NCBI GenBank assembly: GCA_948433085.1
Contig: CAOJDP010000011.1
Coordinates: 1 to 33,052 of the forward strand
Direction of reading: 5' to 3'
Length of the DNA: 33,052 nt
Origin: an uncultured Caryophanales bacterium
GTDB taxonomy: Bacteria > Bacillota_I > Bacilli_A > RF39 > UBA660
Below the pieces are notes generated by a model. It saw only the letters and a program-made list of their open reading frames with translations, ran no database searches and was not told the origin of the DNA. Of the stretch, positions 1-8,149 are shown one piece after another. Position 1 is the stretch's first letter. Every line of letters begins with the position of its first letter. The position numbers were made by a program, and so were the translations under genes.

Positions 1-52
1 AACTCCTCCTACTTTAGTTTGTACTAAATTTTATTTTCTATTCTTAGTATAT
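1..52 (-). promoter_or_regulatory. Promoter and leader of a gene leaving the left edge
   Basis: On the minus strand a -10-like TATACT (46-51) with a weak TTAAAA 17 bases upstream precedes a strong purine-rich ribosome binding site (AGGAGG, complement of 4-9). The start codon of the gene must lie just outside the window. Between them is a 6-bp stem with a 4-base loop (13-28). The gene itself cannot be identified from here. Confidence 0.4.
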
Positions 53-90
53 TATTAGTGTACTACTTTTTTAATCCCTTTTCAACCACT

Positions 91-114
91 AAAAAGGGGT
101 ATTACCCCCCCCCC
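91..114 (-). terminator. Intrinsic terminator with a ten-G run in the stem region
   Basis: Read on the minus strand, a ten-base G run (complement of 105-114) leads into GGGGT-AAT-ACCCC followed by TTTTT. This is a short G/C hairpin plus a T tail, placed downstream of the 180-623 gene. The G run is longer than the stem needs, so several pairing registers are possible. Confidence 0.6.
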
Positions 115-179
115 GTTTGCAATTAGCAAAATACATTTGTTCTGCAAACTATTTCATTATTTTTTATTTTGCAATTAAG

Positions 180-623
180 TTAAAACAATTCATACATATA
201 TGGTAATGCGATAATAACCGCCAATAATCCAATAAATAAAATAACCAACATCCATATTGTACTCTTATCCACTTTCTCATCTATAGGTGTAGATGAAACT
301 GGAATGTTTTCCTCTATATTATTATGTAAAGATATCTTCGCATTTGGATTTTCATTGATATCACTATCTATTGTGGGAATTTGTGGATTCAAGTTATCAA
401 CTATGGGCATCTGTGCATAAGATAGGCTATCTTCTTGCTCCAAGGGCTGCGGAGTAACTGGCATTACAGATTCTTGCATTACTTCTGATTGTGAAGAATA
501 TGCATATTGATTTTGTGGTTGCATTTCTACATAATTTTCTACTAGAGGATTTGTCTCCTCATAAAATGGATTTACAGGCTCTACTGGTTTTACTTCATCC
601 ATTTCAAATTCATTATTATTCAT
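180..623 (-). CDS. Hypothetical tail-anchored protein, Pro/Gln/Asn-rich
   Basis: I do not recognise this 147-residue protein. Residues 1 to about 118 are hydrophilic, rich in Asn, Gln, Glu and Pro, and look disordered. The last ~25 residues form one hydrophobic helix ending almost at the C-terminus, with a Lys/Asp-containing segment before it. The topology is therefore a cytoplasmic low-complexity region tethered by a C-terminal membrane anchor. The ATG is supported by an AAGGTGGTG ribosome binding site. It has its own promoter (647-674) and terminator (91-114), so it is probably monocistronic. The 163-residue protein at 12414-12905 has the same architecture. The gene is clear; the function is unknown. 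Confidence 0.75.
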   Translation of the reverse strand: MNNNEFEMDEVKPVEPVNPFYEETNPLVENYVEMQPQNQYAYSSQSEVMQESVMPVTPQPLEQEDSLSYAQMPIVDNLNPQIPTIDSDINENPNAKISLHNNIEENIPVSSTPIDEKVDKSTIWMLVILFIGLLAVIIALPYMYELF

Positions 624-646
624 ATGAACACCACCTTATTATCCTG

Positions 647-674
647 ATTATAACATTTTTCTTTTAAAAAGCAA
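647..674 (-). promoter_or_regulatory. Promoter of the tail-anchored protein gene
   Basis: Minus-strand TTGCTT (669-674), 16-base spacer, TATAAT (647-652), with TGT before the -10 giving an extended -10. It lies about 25 bases upstream of the ATG at 623. Confidence 0.65.
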
Positions 675-709
675 AGAATTTTGTGAACTTTTTAAATTTG
701 TTTTACATT

Positions 710-2431
710 TTATCTTTCTTCCCTGGCATATAAACCAAGTAACTTATCATAAATGCCTTGTTCTACCTTATTCAAAGAATTAATTGTAATTTCAAGTGAC
801 TTTTGGTATTCTCCCTTGTAAAATAATCTTTCAGCATAAGTCAAAAACTTATCTAAATCCTCTACTGCACTCCGATACCGATTTCCATATACAATTGCCA
901 TTTCTGCAAACATCGCAGTTTTCATCATTTCCTTTGTTGTATTATACAATTTTAAAACCAAATCCCGTGCTGTATCAACTCTTGTATTTAATACATTAAT
1001 TGTAATTGGCTTTTTTTCCAATTCTTTCACGATTTCTTTAATCGCAACTTGTGCTTCATTGAGTTCCACAAAATAATTTTGTGGAATTACAGGTAAGTTG
1101 TATTCTCTAATTTTCGATTTTGATTCTTTTAAAATCAACTTAATCTCATCTAATTGTTGTCTTGCCCTTACTTCATCCTCTTTCATACTACCGATTGAAT
1201 CTAAAATATTATCAACATTTTCTTCTAAAGCGGATAGTTTAATGGTAAGATTTTCAATTTCCTTGGTTAATTTAGAATAAGCAAATGTATTATTGCCTGT
1301 GTGGTCAATCAGAACTTTATAATCACCATTTAAATTGCATAATGACTCCCTAACATTACTTAAAACTTTAATGTCATCATTAGATAAATTATATAAATTA
1401 CGAATATCATCAATTTGGGCAAATATATCATTTAACAATTGATTCATTTTTTCTAATTTACGGCAGAAGACTTTATTACTTTCTTCATAATGTGTACGAT
1501 CCACTTTTTCTTTTTCAAAATCGGTAAAAACAGAATCAAAGTAATCGGATAAAACTTTTAACTCAAATAAACTATCCTCTAAATTTAATACCTTTGCTCG
1601 GTCTAAAATATCGTCTATTTTTTTATTTGCCTCTGTCACATTGTACTCTATATTCAAATAATCTAAAGGAAAGCCTTCCTTTGTCATCTGCTGATATTCT
1701 ACTACTGCTTCTTCTATTTTTTTAGGTAAAATACTAGTTGCAAGTAATATAATACTTGGGACTTCTTCTATAACAACCGTCATGTGTTTTAACATTTCAT
1801 CAATTGCTTTTATAATGTTAGTAATCTCCGTAAATTCATTGTTTTCCATTACAGTTTCAAAATTTTCAAATCGTTTTGCGATATTTTCAAACTGTAAATC
1901 AATTGGTCTTGCAATCTCCCCAAAGCTTTCCTTTGCAGTACTATACTTTTGATACAAATCTCGATAGATAGATTTTAAATTGGTAATAATTGCTCGATTT
2001 CTCTCTTCACTACTTGTAATTTCCTTAATCTCATTTAATAGAAAATCAGAATTTGTCTTTACTTTATAAATTTCCATTTCCAGCTTTGCGATTTTATAAA
2101 TTGTACTTTTGTAATCTTGCTGCGACAATGAGTAATCTGCTTCTAATAACATATCTGTAATTTTTGGAATTTGATTACTTCTAATGACCTCAAGACGTTC
2201 TTTCCATTTATTATACATCGCTTCTAATTTTTCATTTTTTAAATAAGATTCTACCTTTGAAAGTTCAGGAATAATTGGTGCACTATCGATCTTATTTTTC
2301 TCAACTTCTAAATGATCTAGTTGTTTTTTTATTACGTAATCTTTTCGTTTTTGAATCATCAATAAAATTACAATAATCGCAATAAATGCAACTATAGATA
2401 GGGTTATCATCATAAGTACAATAGTATCCAA
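710..2431 (-). CDS. ezrA: Septation ring formation regulator EzrA
   Basis: EzrA is a membrane-tethered, spectrin-like regulator of FtsZ ring placement in low-GC Gram-positive bacteria. This protein has an N-terminal transmembrane helix (about residues 1-27 of the chosen start) followed by Lys/Arg. About 540 residues of predominantly helical, heptad-rich sequence follow, with length and layout typical of the family (~560-575 residues). Near the C-terminus the segment YGNRYRS matches the conserved EzrA patch, and the end looks like TPR-type helices. Start: the first in-frame codon, GTG at 2440, lies inside the ribosome binding site GAGGTG, so TTG at 2431, eight bases after it, is preferred; ATG at 2413 is a fallback. 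It is a lone gene, upstream of the tail-anchored protein gene. Confidence 0.85.
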   Translation of the reverse strand: MDTIVLMMITLSIVAFIAIIVILLMIQKRKDYVIKKQLDHLEVEKNKIDSAPIIPELSKVESYLKNEKLEAMYNKWKERLEVIRSNQIPKITDMLLEADYSLSQQDYKSTIYKIAKLEMEIYKVKTNSDFLLNEIKEITSSEERNRAIITNLKSIYRDLYQKYSTAKESFGEIARPIDLQFENIAKRFENFETVMENNEFTEITNIIKAIDEMLKHMTVVIEEVPSIILLATSILPKKIEEAVVEYQQMTKEGFPLDYLNIEYNVTEANKKIDDILDRAKVLNLEDSLFELKVLSDYFDSVFTDFEKEKVDRTHYEESNKVFCRKLEKMNQLLNDIFAQIDDIRNLYNLSNDDIKVLSNVRESLCNLNGDYKVLIDHTGNNTFAYSKLTKEIENLTIKLSALEENVDNILDSIGSMKEDEVRARQQLDEIKLILKESKSKIREYNLPVIPQNYFVELNEAQVAIKEIVKELEKKPITINVLNTRVDTARDLVLKLYNTTKEMMKTAMFAEMAIVYGNRYRSAVEDLDKFLTYAERLFYKGEYQKSLEITINSLNKVEQGIYDKLLGLYAREER

Positions 2432-2460
2432 AAATATCACCTCGCTATACTCCTATTATC

Positions 2461-2489
2461 ATTCTACCACATTTCGACATATTTTTACA
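2461..2489 (-). promoter_or_regulatory. Possible ezrA promoter (extended -10)
   Basis: Minus-strand TAGAAT (2461-2466) preceded by TGG gives an extended -10. The -35 position (TGTAAA, 2484-2489) is weak. It lies 30 bases upstream of the ezrA start. Confidence 0.35.
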
Positions 2490-2541
2490 CTTTTTTAATC
2501 AATTTCAAATTTTTTAATTCCATACATAATAAAATCACTTA

Positions 2542-3783
2542 TCACATTACTGCATTATATTCGTACATTCCCATATAATATTTCTTTTTACCTTTACGTA
2601 TTAAAATTATCTTACCTTCTAATGCAAGGTCCTTTGTAACAACCAAACTTTCATCCGTTATCTTTTCCCCATTTATAGAAATAGAACCTGCTTGTATCAA
2701 TTCTCTAGCCTCTCTTTTACTAGTAGCTATCTCATTTTGAACTAAAAAGTCAACAAGTATTAAATCTTCTTTTATTTCAAAATGTGGTACATCCTTAAAT
2801 GCTTGTTCCATTTCTAGAACAGAAAGATTTTTCACATTACCACTAAATAATGCTTCACTAATTTGTACCGCCTTTTTATATTCCTCTTTTCCATGCAGAA
2901 ATGTAATAATTTCTTCTGCAAGTGCCTTTTGGGCAAGCCTCAATTCTGGTTTCAACTTATGGTCAGCTTCTATTTGTTCAATCTCTTCACATGTTAGGAA
3001 TGTTAATTTCTTTAAGTAATCAATTACACAATGATCGTCGGTATTAATGAGATATTGGTATAGTTCATAACTAGATGTTTTATTTTTATCAAGCCATAAT
3101 GCATTTCCTTCTGTTTTTCCAAATTTGACACCATTTGCATCTAAGACAAGTGGCATTGTCATACCAAATAATTCCACATTGTTTTTTTTACGCGCAAGTT
3201 CTATTCCAGTTGTGATATTGCCCCATTGATCTGATCCTGCTATTTGTAAGGTGACCCCTTTTGTTTCATTTAAATGAACAAAATCCATTCCTTGTAATAA
3301 AGTATAAGCAAATTCACAAAACGTAATTCCTGATTCTAATCTTCTGCTAATAATATCTTTATCTAACATATAATTGACGTTGATATACTTTCCATAGTCT
3401 CTTAAAAAATCTAAAATTGTGATATCTTTTGTCCAATCATAGTTGTTCACCACTTCAAATCCAAATATTTTTTTGGCTTGCCATGTAAGTCCTTCTACAT
3501 TCTTCAAAACTTCTTCTTTTGTAATCATCTGACGTTCTTTTGAGGGTTTTGGATCCCCAATTAATCCTGTTGCTCCACCTATTAATAAAATAGGGTTATG
3601 ACCATGTTTTGCTAGTCTGGTTGCAATTAAAAACGATGAAAAGTGCCCAATATGCATAGAATCTGCTGTTGGGTCTGTTCCTATATAAAATGTTAACTTT
3701 TCTTCATTTAATTTTTTTTCTAATTCAGGTGAACTAATATCTTTAATGAGTCCTCTCCATTTTAATTCTTCAAATAATTTCAT
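2542..3783 (-). CDS. tyrS: Tyrosyl-tRNA synthetase
   Basis: Class I aminoacyl-tRNA synthetase that attaches tyrosine to tRNA-Tyr in the cytoplasm. Of 413 residues, the Rossmann catalytic domain carries the HIGH motif at residues 44-47 (MHIGHF) and the KMSKS-equivalent KFGKT near residue 223. The binding motif GSDQWGN lies between them. The C-terminus is an S4 RNA-binding domain (about residues 345-410). The length is standard for TyrS. The ATG follows a GGGAG ribosome binding site and begins two bases after the deoC-like stop, so the two genes are co-transcribed and probably translationally coupled. Expression should respond to uncharged tRNA-Tyr through the T-box at 4392-4613. The gene ends with TGA. 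Confidence 0.97.
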   Translation of the reverse strand: MKLFEELKWRGLIKDISSPELEKKLNEEKLTFYIGTDPTADSMHIGHFSSFLIATRLAKHGHNPILLIGGATGLIGDPKPSKERQMITKEEVLKNVEGLTWQAKKIFGFEVVNNYDWTKDITILDFLRDYGKYINVNYMLDKDIISRRLESGITFCEFAYTLLQGMDFVHLNETKGVTLQIAGSDQWGNITTGIELARKKNNVELFGMTMPLVLDANGVKFGKTEGNALWLDKNKTSSYELYQYLINTDDHCVIDYLKKLTFLTCEEIEQIEADHKLKPELRLAQKALAEEIITFLHGKEEYKKAVQISEALFSGNVKNLSVLEMEQAFKDVPHFEIKEDLILVDFLVQNEIATSKREARELIQAGSISINGEKITDESLVVTKDLALEGKIILIRKGKKKYYMGMYEYNAVM

Positions 3784-3785
3784 AT

Positions 3786-4391
3786 TTAAACTCCCTTCAT
3801 AAATGGATTTCCATTTTCTGTTCCAATTCTACTTATACCTTTTTCAATGATAGGTAAAATATCTTTTGTATTTTCATTTATTTTAATTTCTAAAACTTCT
3901 CCTTTATGTTCTAAAATTGTATCTAGTTTATCTAAACTTGTTACCTCTATATAATGTATGAATGTTTCATTACAAATGCGAACAATTTGAATCAGTTCTT
4001 CTTCTGTTAATTTTGTTGTATCTACAATTAGTTTAAATACTTTTCCATCAATGGAATCTCTTACTTCTTCTAATTCTTCTTGCAAATAATCCCATTCTTC
4101 ATTTTTTACAGCTGCAATATTCAGATACATCCCAACTTCTGTTGCACCATTTTGGACAGCTTCAATTGCTTCATAGGCTTTTACAGATGTAGTTTGATAT
4201 CCCGCTTTATCTCCTATTACAGTAGCAATCTCAACTGGAGTTTCTTTCAATAATGCGCTAGTGAGTGTTACATAATAAGGAGGAACACAGACTGCGGCAT
4301 AATGGTTTTTCGCAGCTTCATCGCATAAAGTTTCAATATCACGCATGGTTGCGTCTATGTTTAAGTTCGTTTTCTCTAAATATTGGTTCAT
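3786..4391 (-). CDS. DeoC-like protein lacking the aldolase active site
   Basis: The sequence aligns along most of its 201 residues with deoxyribose-phosphate aldolase (DeoC), a TIM-barrel enzyme that cleaves 2-deoxyribose-5-phosphate. It retains CVPPYYV (family CVNPxYV), TVIG, the NGATEVG strand, LIVDTT and ISRIGTENG. The catalytic residues do not survive. The EVDMVIN aspartate is Gly87, and the Schiff-base lysine of FIKTSTGF falls in FIHYIEVTS (Glu149 by my alignment), with the following phosphate-binding loop shortened. Lys170, the second active-site lysine, remains. I infer a non-aldolase pseudoenzyme. The true start is ATG 4391, behind the ribosome binding site GAGAGGATG; the upstream in-frame extension to 4454 is T-box leader. 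It sits directly between a tyrosine T-box and tyrS, which suggests a role linked to tyrosine supply. That role is unknown. Confidence 0.85.
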   Translation of the reverse strand: MNQYLEKTNLNIDATMRDIETLCDEAAKNHYAAVCVPPYYVTLTSALLKETPVEIATVIGDKAGYQTTSVKAYEAIEAVQNGATEVGMYLNIAAVKNEEWDYLQEELEEVRDSIDGKVFKLIVDTTKLTEEELIQIVRICNETFIHYIEVTSLDKLDTILEHKGEVLEIKINENTKDILPIIEKGISRIGTENGNPFMKGV

Positions 4392-4613
4392 AAAATCATC
4401 CTCTCTAATAAAAAAGACATTACAGATATAAGGACGGATATTCCGCGGTACCACCTTATTTCATAAATGACTTATGCTCTTTTTCTTTTAACGCAAGAAT
4501 ACGGTTTCATTCAAAATATGTATTTCTTTATAAAACTTTGATTCATTTACACCTACCATGAACTCTCTTATTACTCATTTTATAAATACTTATTATTTTT
4601 CAACATGAATTAT
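4392..4613 (-). ncRNA. Tyrosine T-box leader
   Basis: A cis-acting RNA that senses uncharged tRNA-Tyr. Visible parts in 5'-3' order on the minus strand: a lower Stem I AAAAT/ATTTT; the AGTA loop-E strand; AGAGAG (4563-4568); a distal stem TTCAT/ATGAA with the GGTAGGTG loop (4542-4562); and a specifier loop containing the Tyr codon TAC (4520-4522). The antiterminator is ATAAGG (4454-4459), bulge TGGTACC (4447-4453), a 5-bp stem GCGGA/TCCGT, then CCTTAT (4428-4433). TGGT in the bulge suits a tRNA with discriminator base A, as tRNA-Tyr has. No stable terminator hairpin is seen before the T run (4410-4415). The strand ATCCGTCCTT can pair with the ribosome binding site at 4397-4405. Confidence 0.92.
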
Positions 4614-4619
4614 GTAGCT

Positions 4620-4648
4620 ATTATAATATATTATGAAAAGGAATGCAA
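4620..4648 (-). promoter_or_regulatory. Promoter of the T-box / deoC-like / tyrS operon
   Basis: Minus-strand TTGCAT (4643-4648), exactly 17 bases, TATAAT (4620-4625). Transcription would begin near 4613, just 5' of Stem I. The -35 box lies inside the hairpin proposed as the rbfA operon terminator. Confidence 0.85.
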
Positions 4649-4665
4649 GTTTTATAAAATTCCTT
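4636..4665 (-). terminator. Probable terminator of the rimP-rbfA operon
   Basis: Minus-strand AAGGAAT (4659-4665) pairs with ATTCCTT (4638-4644) across a loop that itself contains a TTTTATAAAA palindrome, followed by a short T tail. It is about 120 bases beyond the rbfA stop and overlaps the next promoter. The T tail is short, so efficiency is doubtful. Confidence 0.45.
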
Positions 4666-4784
4666 ATTCTATTATTATAATTTTGTGAATTACCATGGTA
4701 TATTATTCTAATGGGAATGTTCTACCTTCTAATGTTTTGTAATAAATAACCTCTACTATTTTTAATCTCTATCTATGTTGTGGC

Positions 4785-5126
4785 TTACTTCTCTTCATGA
4801 ATTTGTTCAATAATATTTTCTATCTTTTTTCCATAATCAATGGATTCATCATATACAAAAGTAAGTTCTGGAATATGTCTTACCTCAACGCGATCTGCCA
4901 AAGCCTTACGAATGAATCCTGCGGCATTATTTAAGGCTTTCATTGTTTCTTCTTTTTTTTCTTGTTCTAATACTGTTACATATACTTTCGCAAAACTCAA
5001 ATCATTTGTAACTTTACAATCTGTAACAGTTACAAACCGAATATCATGATCTTTTATCTCATTTGCTAAAATATAACTAATTTCTTTTACAAAGTTAGAA
5101 GCAATTCTCTCTGTTTTTACACTCAT
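4785..5126 (-). CDS. rbfA: 30S ribosome-binding factor RbfA
   Basis: RbfA is a small KH-like protein that binds 30S precursors and aids 16S rRNA 5'-end maturation and cold adaptation. The 113-residue length is typical. The N-terminal segment RIASNFVKEISYIL, the central VTVTDCKVTNDLSFAKVYV, the helix with AAGFIRKALA and the terminal VRHIPELTFVYDES are all family hallmarks. It is the last gene of the rimP-nusA-ylxR-dCMP deaminase-infB-(unknown)-rbfA operon, following the unknown gene by 20 bases. A terminator-like hairpin lies about 120 bases downstream. Confidence 0.96.
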   Translation of the reverse strand: MSVKTERIASNFVKEISYILANEIKDHDIRFVTVTDCKVTNDLSFAKVYVTVLEQEKKEETMKALNNAAGFIRKALADRVEVRHIPELTFVYDESIDYGKKIENIIEQIHEEK

Positions 5127-5146
5127 TAAATTTCCTCTTTTCTATA

Positions 5147-5971
5147 TTATCCTTTCAAGGTCCCAATCTTTTTTACATTTCCATTTTCTGTAATGTGCAC
5201 ATTATATTTTTCAAATTCTATTCCTTGATTTAAAGGATAGTGATTCATATGAAAATATCCCCATTTTTGTTGTTCCAATAAAAATTGTACAAGTTCTGAA
5301 CTGATATTTTCTCTCCCGAATCTATGCATCATGTCATTTACTATCGTATCTGTTATATCACATATACTTCTATTATTCAGACTTTGATTTTCATAAAATG
5401 ATTTTAAGAAAAAATTTAAATATTGTTGATTGAATTGGATAAATCGAAAATAGGTTTGTAAAAAATCTGGTAATAGATAAATTGGATCTTGAATTCCACT
5501 TTTTTCTAATAATTCTAATTCAATTCCTAATGTTTCTAAAACTTCTTTTCCAACTACTTTTCTTTTCCAACAAATAGATTTTTGATTTTGATTTTTTAAA
5601 TAATATTTAATAAATTTTTGGCTATCCATGCTAATTTGTCTATCTTTTTCAACAACTCTTATTTTTTGTTTCTCTAAATTGATACAAGAATAATTAAAAC
5701 AAAAACTATATAAAAACACTCTATCTTTTGCTCGATGTTTTGGAAAATTTTCATAATTAATATCGTTTAAATACAATTTTTTATATTTTGTACTACTATT
5801 ATCATCATATAAACTAGAACTAGGTAAAATTATTTCCGGATATTCTTGCATTAAATATTGATATACTTTAAAAAAACGTTCACTTAAAAAAACATATTTA
5901 AAATTATCTTCAATTTTTTTTACATATAAGAAAAAATCCCTTAACTCTTCCATCATCTTATTCTCTGTCAT
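5147..5971 (-). CDS. Hypothetical protein between infB and rbfA
   Basis: I do not recognise this 274-residue protein. It has no signal peptide, membrane helix or obvious catalytic motif. It is rich in Tyr, Phe, Asn and Lys, with long helical stretches and the short motif LLPDFLQTYFRFIQF around the middle, and it looks cytoplasmic. Start: TTG at 6013 also opens the frame, but ATG 5971 is preceded at good spacing by AGGG and is preferred. It lies 53 bases after infB and 20 before rbfA, on the same strand, so it is in the ribosome-biogenesis operon. In Bacillus the infB-rbfA interval holds only the small gene ylxP, to which this bears no resemblance that I can see. A role in translation is possible by context only. 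Confidence 0.8.
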   Translation of the reverse strand: MTENKMMEELRDFFLYVKKIEDNFKYVFLSERFFKVYQYLMQEYPEIILPSSSLYDDNSSTKYKKLYLNDINYENFPKHRAKDRVFLYSFCFNYSCINLEKQKIRVVEKDRQISMDSQKFIKYYLKNQNQKSICWKRKVVGKEVLETLGIELELLEKSGIQDPIYLLPDFLQTYFRFIQFNQQYLNFFLKSFYENQSLNNRSICDITDTIVNDMMHRFGRENISSELVQFLLEQQKWGYFHMNHYPLNQGIEFEKYNVHITENGNVKKIGTLKG

Positions 5972-6024
5972 AGTTTCCCTCATTTCTATACTACTATAAC
6001 ATATCGAAACCAAAAAAGAAAGAA

Positions 6025-8130
6025 TTACCTTTCTATTTCGACCATGTCATAAGCTTCAATTTTATCCCCTACTTTAATATCATTAAAGTTTTCTACTGTA
6101 ATACCACATTCTAATCCTTTTTTTACTTCTTTTACGGAATCCTTTTCTCTTTGAATAGAATTGATATTACCATCGTAAATGACAATACCATCTCGGATAA
6201 CACGTGCTTTTGCATCTCTTGTAACAATACCATCTGTTACATAAGATCCTGCAATCATACCCACCTTAGAAAATTTAAATAATTGTCTAACTTCTGCTTC
6301 TCCAATTATCTTTTCTTCAAAGATTGGCTCTAACATGCCTCGCATCGCTGCTTCAATTTCTTCTACTGCTTTATATATAATATTATATAAACGGATCTCC
6401 ACACCATTTTCTTTTGCATAATCACGAATACTGCTATCTGGTCTTACATTGAATCCTATAATAATTGCATTGGATGCTTTTGCTAATACAATATCACTTT
6501 CTGTAATAGATCCTACGCTACTGCGCACTACTTTTACGCGAACATCTTCTACTTCAATTTTTTCTAAAGAATTTTTAACTGCTTCACTACTTCCATGAAC
6601 GTCTGCTTTGATAATTACGTTTAATTCTCTTAATCCTTCTCCAATTTTGGAAAATAAATCATCTAAACTAGTAACTTCTGTTTTTTGATTGTCTTTTAAT
6701 TTTTGTGTTTCCCTTCTTTGTTCTCCAATACTTCTAGCTTGCTTTTCACTTTCAAAAGCCATAAACTTATCCCCTGCGATTGGTGTATCATTTAATCCTG
6801 TAATCTCAACAGGTGTAGAAGGACTTGCTTCTGTTATTTCTTCTCCTTTATCATTTCTCAAGGTACGAACTTTCCCAAAAGTTGTTCCTACCACAATTGG
6901 ATCCCCTAAACGCAATGTACCATTTTGAATTAATAATGTTACAATTGGTCCTACTTGTTTATCCAGTCTAGACTCAATCACAGACCCAATTGCATAACGA
7001 GATGGATTGGCTTTATAGTTTTGCATTTCAGCAATGAGTAAAATATTATCTAATAATTCTGGAATTCCTGTTCCTTCTTTAGCTGAAATCTGACTATATA
7101 GTGTATCTCCTCCCCAACTGTCTGGGGTTAATCCATATTCTGTTAATTCTGTCATGATTCTATCTATATTGGCTCCTGGTTTATCAATTTTATTAATTGC
7201 AACCATAATAGGAACATTTGCTGCTTTCGCATGATCGATTGCTTCTTTTGTTTGAGGCATTACACCATCATCTGCAGCTACAATAATAATCACAATATCT
7301 GTAATACTTGCACCACGTGCACGCATTTCTGTAAAGGCTGCATGCCCTGGAGTGTCTATAAATGTAATAGGCTCTCCATTTACTTGTATTTGGTAAGCAC
7401 TAATTGCTTGTGTGATTCCACCTGCTTCCCCTAAGGCTACATTCGATTTACGAATGGTATCTAATAATGTTGTCTTTCCATGATCTACATGACCCATAAT
7501 GGTTACAACTGGTGGTCTTTTTAGTAAGTCATCTTCACGATCCACCACTTCATATTCTTCAAAATTGGTCACATCAGCAGTTTCTTCCCTTTTTAATTCT
7601 TTGTTATAATCTAATACTAATACTTCTGCATTTTCAAAACTAATACTATTATTTGCGGTGGCCATAACACCTAACATAAATAATTTTTTTACGAGTTCTG
7701 GGACTGCAATATGTAGACGTTCTGCGAGTTCAGCAACTGTCATTCCATCTTTATAGAGTACAACGCTTTCATTTTGTTCTTGTGTATTAGAGATTAATTT
7801 TTCTTTATGTTTATACATTTCTTTCTTTTTGGTTGCCAATTCTTTTTTACGGTTATTTACTTGTGTTGACTTTTTGTTTAATTTTTGTTTGGATAAAGTA
7901 TGATCCATATCAATTTTTTCAGAATCAGCAATTTCAACAGCTAAGTCTTCTGCCAATTCTTCTAAATCCTCTTCAGATACATCTCCAATTACATTATCTA
8001 AATCAATGATATCATCTTCACTTAGCATATCATCTATTGTAGAAGCTTGAATTCCTAATTCTTCACATTTTTTTAATATTTCTTCTACTTTTCTATTTAC
8101 ATCTTCTGCATATTCTTTTACAGACATCAT
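6025..8130 (-). CDS. infB: Translation initiation factor IF-2
   Basis: GTPase that brings fMet-tRNA to the 30S P site and promotes subunit joining. The 701 residues give a short N-terminal helical/acidic region (1-65), a Lys-rich linker, an IF2_N domain (about 123-175), and the G domain with G1 GHVDHGKTT (213-221), [12 protein letters not shown] and SAK. EF-Tu-like domain II, the IF2 domain III ([14 protein letters not shown]) and the C-terminal fMet-tRNA-binding domain ([17 protein letters not shown]) follow. The N-terminal extension is short, as in compact Bacilli. Start: GTG at 8139 is in frame, but ATG 8130 has correct spacing from GAGGTGAAG. Ten bases or so separate it from the dCMP deaminase gene. 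Confidence 0.98.
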   Translation of the reverse strand: MMSVKEYAEDVNRKVEEILKKCEELGIQASTIDDMLSEDDIIDLDNVIGDVSEEDLEELAEDLAVEIADSEKIDMDHTLSKQKLNKKSTQVNNRKKELATKKKEMYKHKEKLISNTQEQNESVVLYKDGMTVAELAERLHIAVPELVKKLFMLGVMATANNSISFENAEVLVLDYNKELKREETADVTNFEEYEVVDREDDLLKRPPVVTIMGHVDHGKTTLLDTIRKSNVALGEAGGITQAISAYQIQVNGEPITFIDTPGHAAFTEMRARGASITDIVIIIVAADDGVMPQTKEAIDHAKAANVPIMVAINKIDKPGANIDRIMTELTEYGLTPDSWGGDTLYSQISAKEGTGIPELLDNILLIAEMQNYKANPSRYAIGSVIESRLDKQVGPIVTLLIQNGTLRLGDPIVVGTTFGKVRTLRNDKGEEITEASPSTPVEITGLNDTPIAGDKFMAFESEKQARSIGEQRRETQKLKDNQKTEVTSLDDLFSKIGEGLRELNVIIKADVHGSSEAVKNSLEKIEVEDVRVKVVRSSVGSITESDIVLAKASNAIIIGFNVRPDSSIRDYAKENGVEIRLYNIIYKAVEEIEAAMRGMLEPIFEEKIIGEAEVRQLFKFSKVGMIAGSYVTDGIVTRDAKARVIRDGIVIYDGNINSIQREKDSVKEVKKGLECGITVENFNDIKVGDKIEAYDMVEIER

Positions 8131-8149
8131 ATTCTTCACCTCTATCTTT

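Noticed and set aside
115-178. Repeated TTTGCAATTA and an inverted GTTTGCA/TGCAAAC pair
   Set aside because: Short, A/T-rich and with a long loop; not distinguishable from chance.
4392-4454. N-terminal extension of the DeoC-like protein from an upstream in-frame ATG
   Set aside because: The bases are the T-box antiterminator and the ribosome binding site; ATG 4391 has the proper spacing.
4692-4703. Palindrome TACCATGGTA as operator
   Set aside because: Too short and isolated, without a second copy near a promoter; no regulator gene nearby.
7231-7434. Cys/Asn-rich plus-strand frame inside infB
   Set aside because: Antisense of the conserved IF-2 G domain; no start signal.
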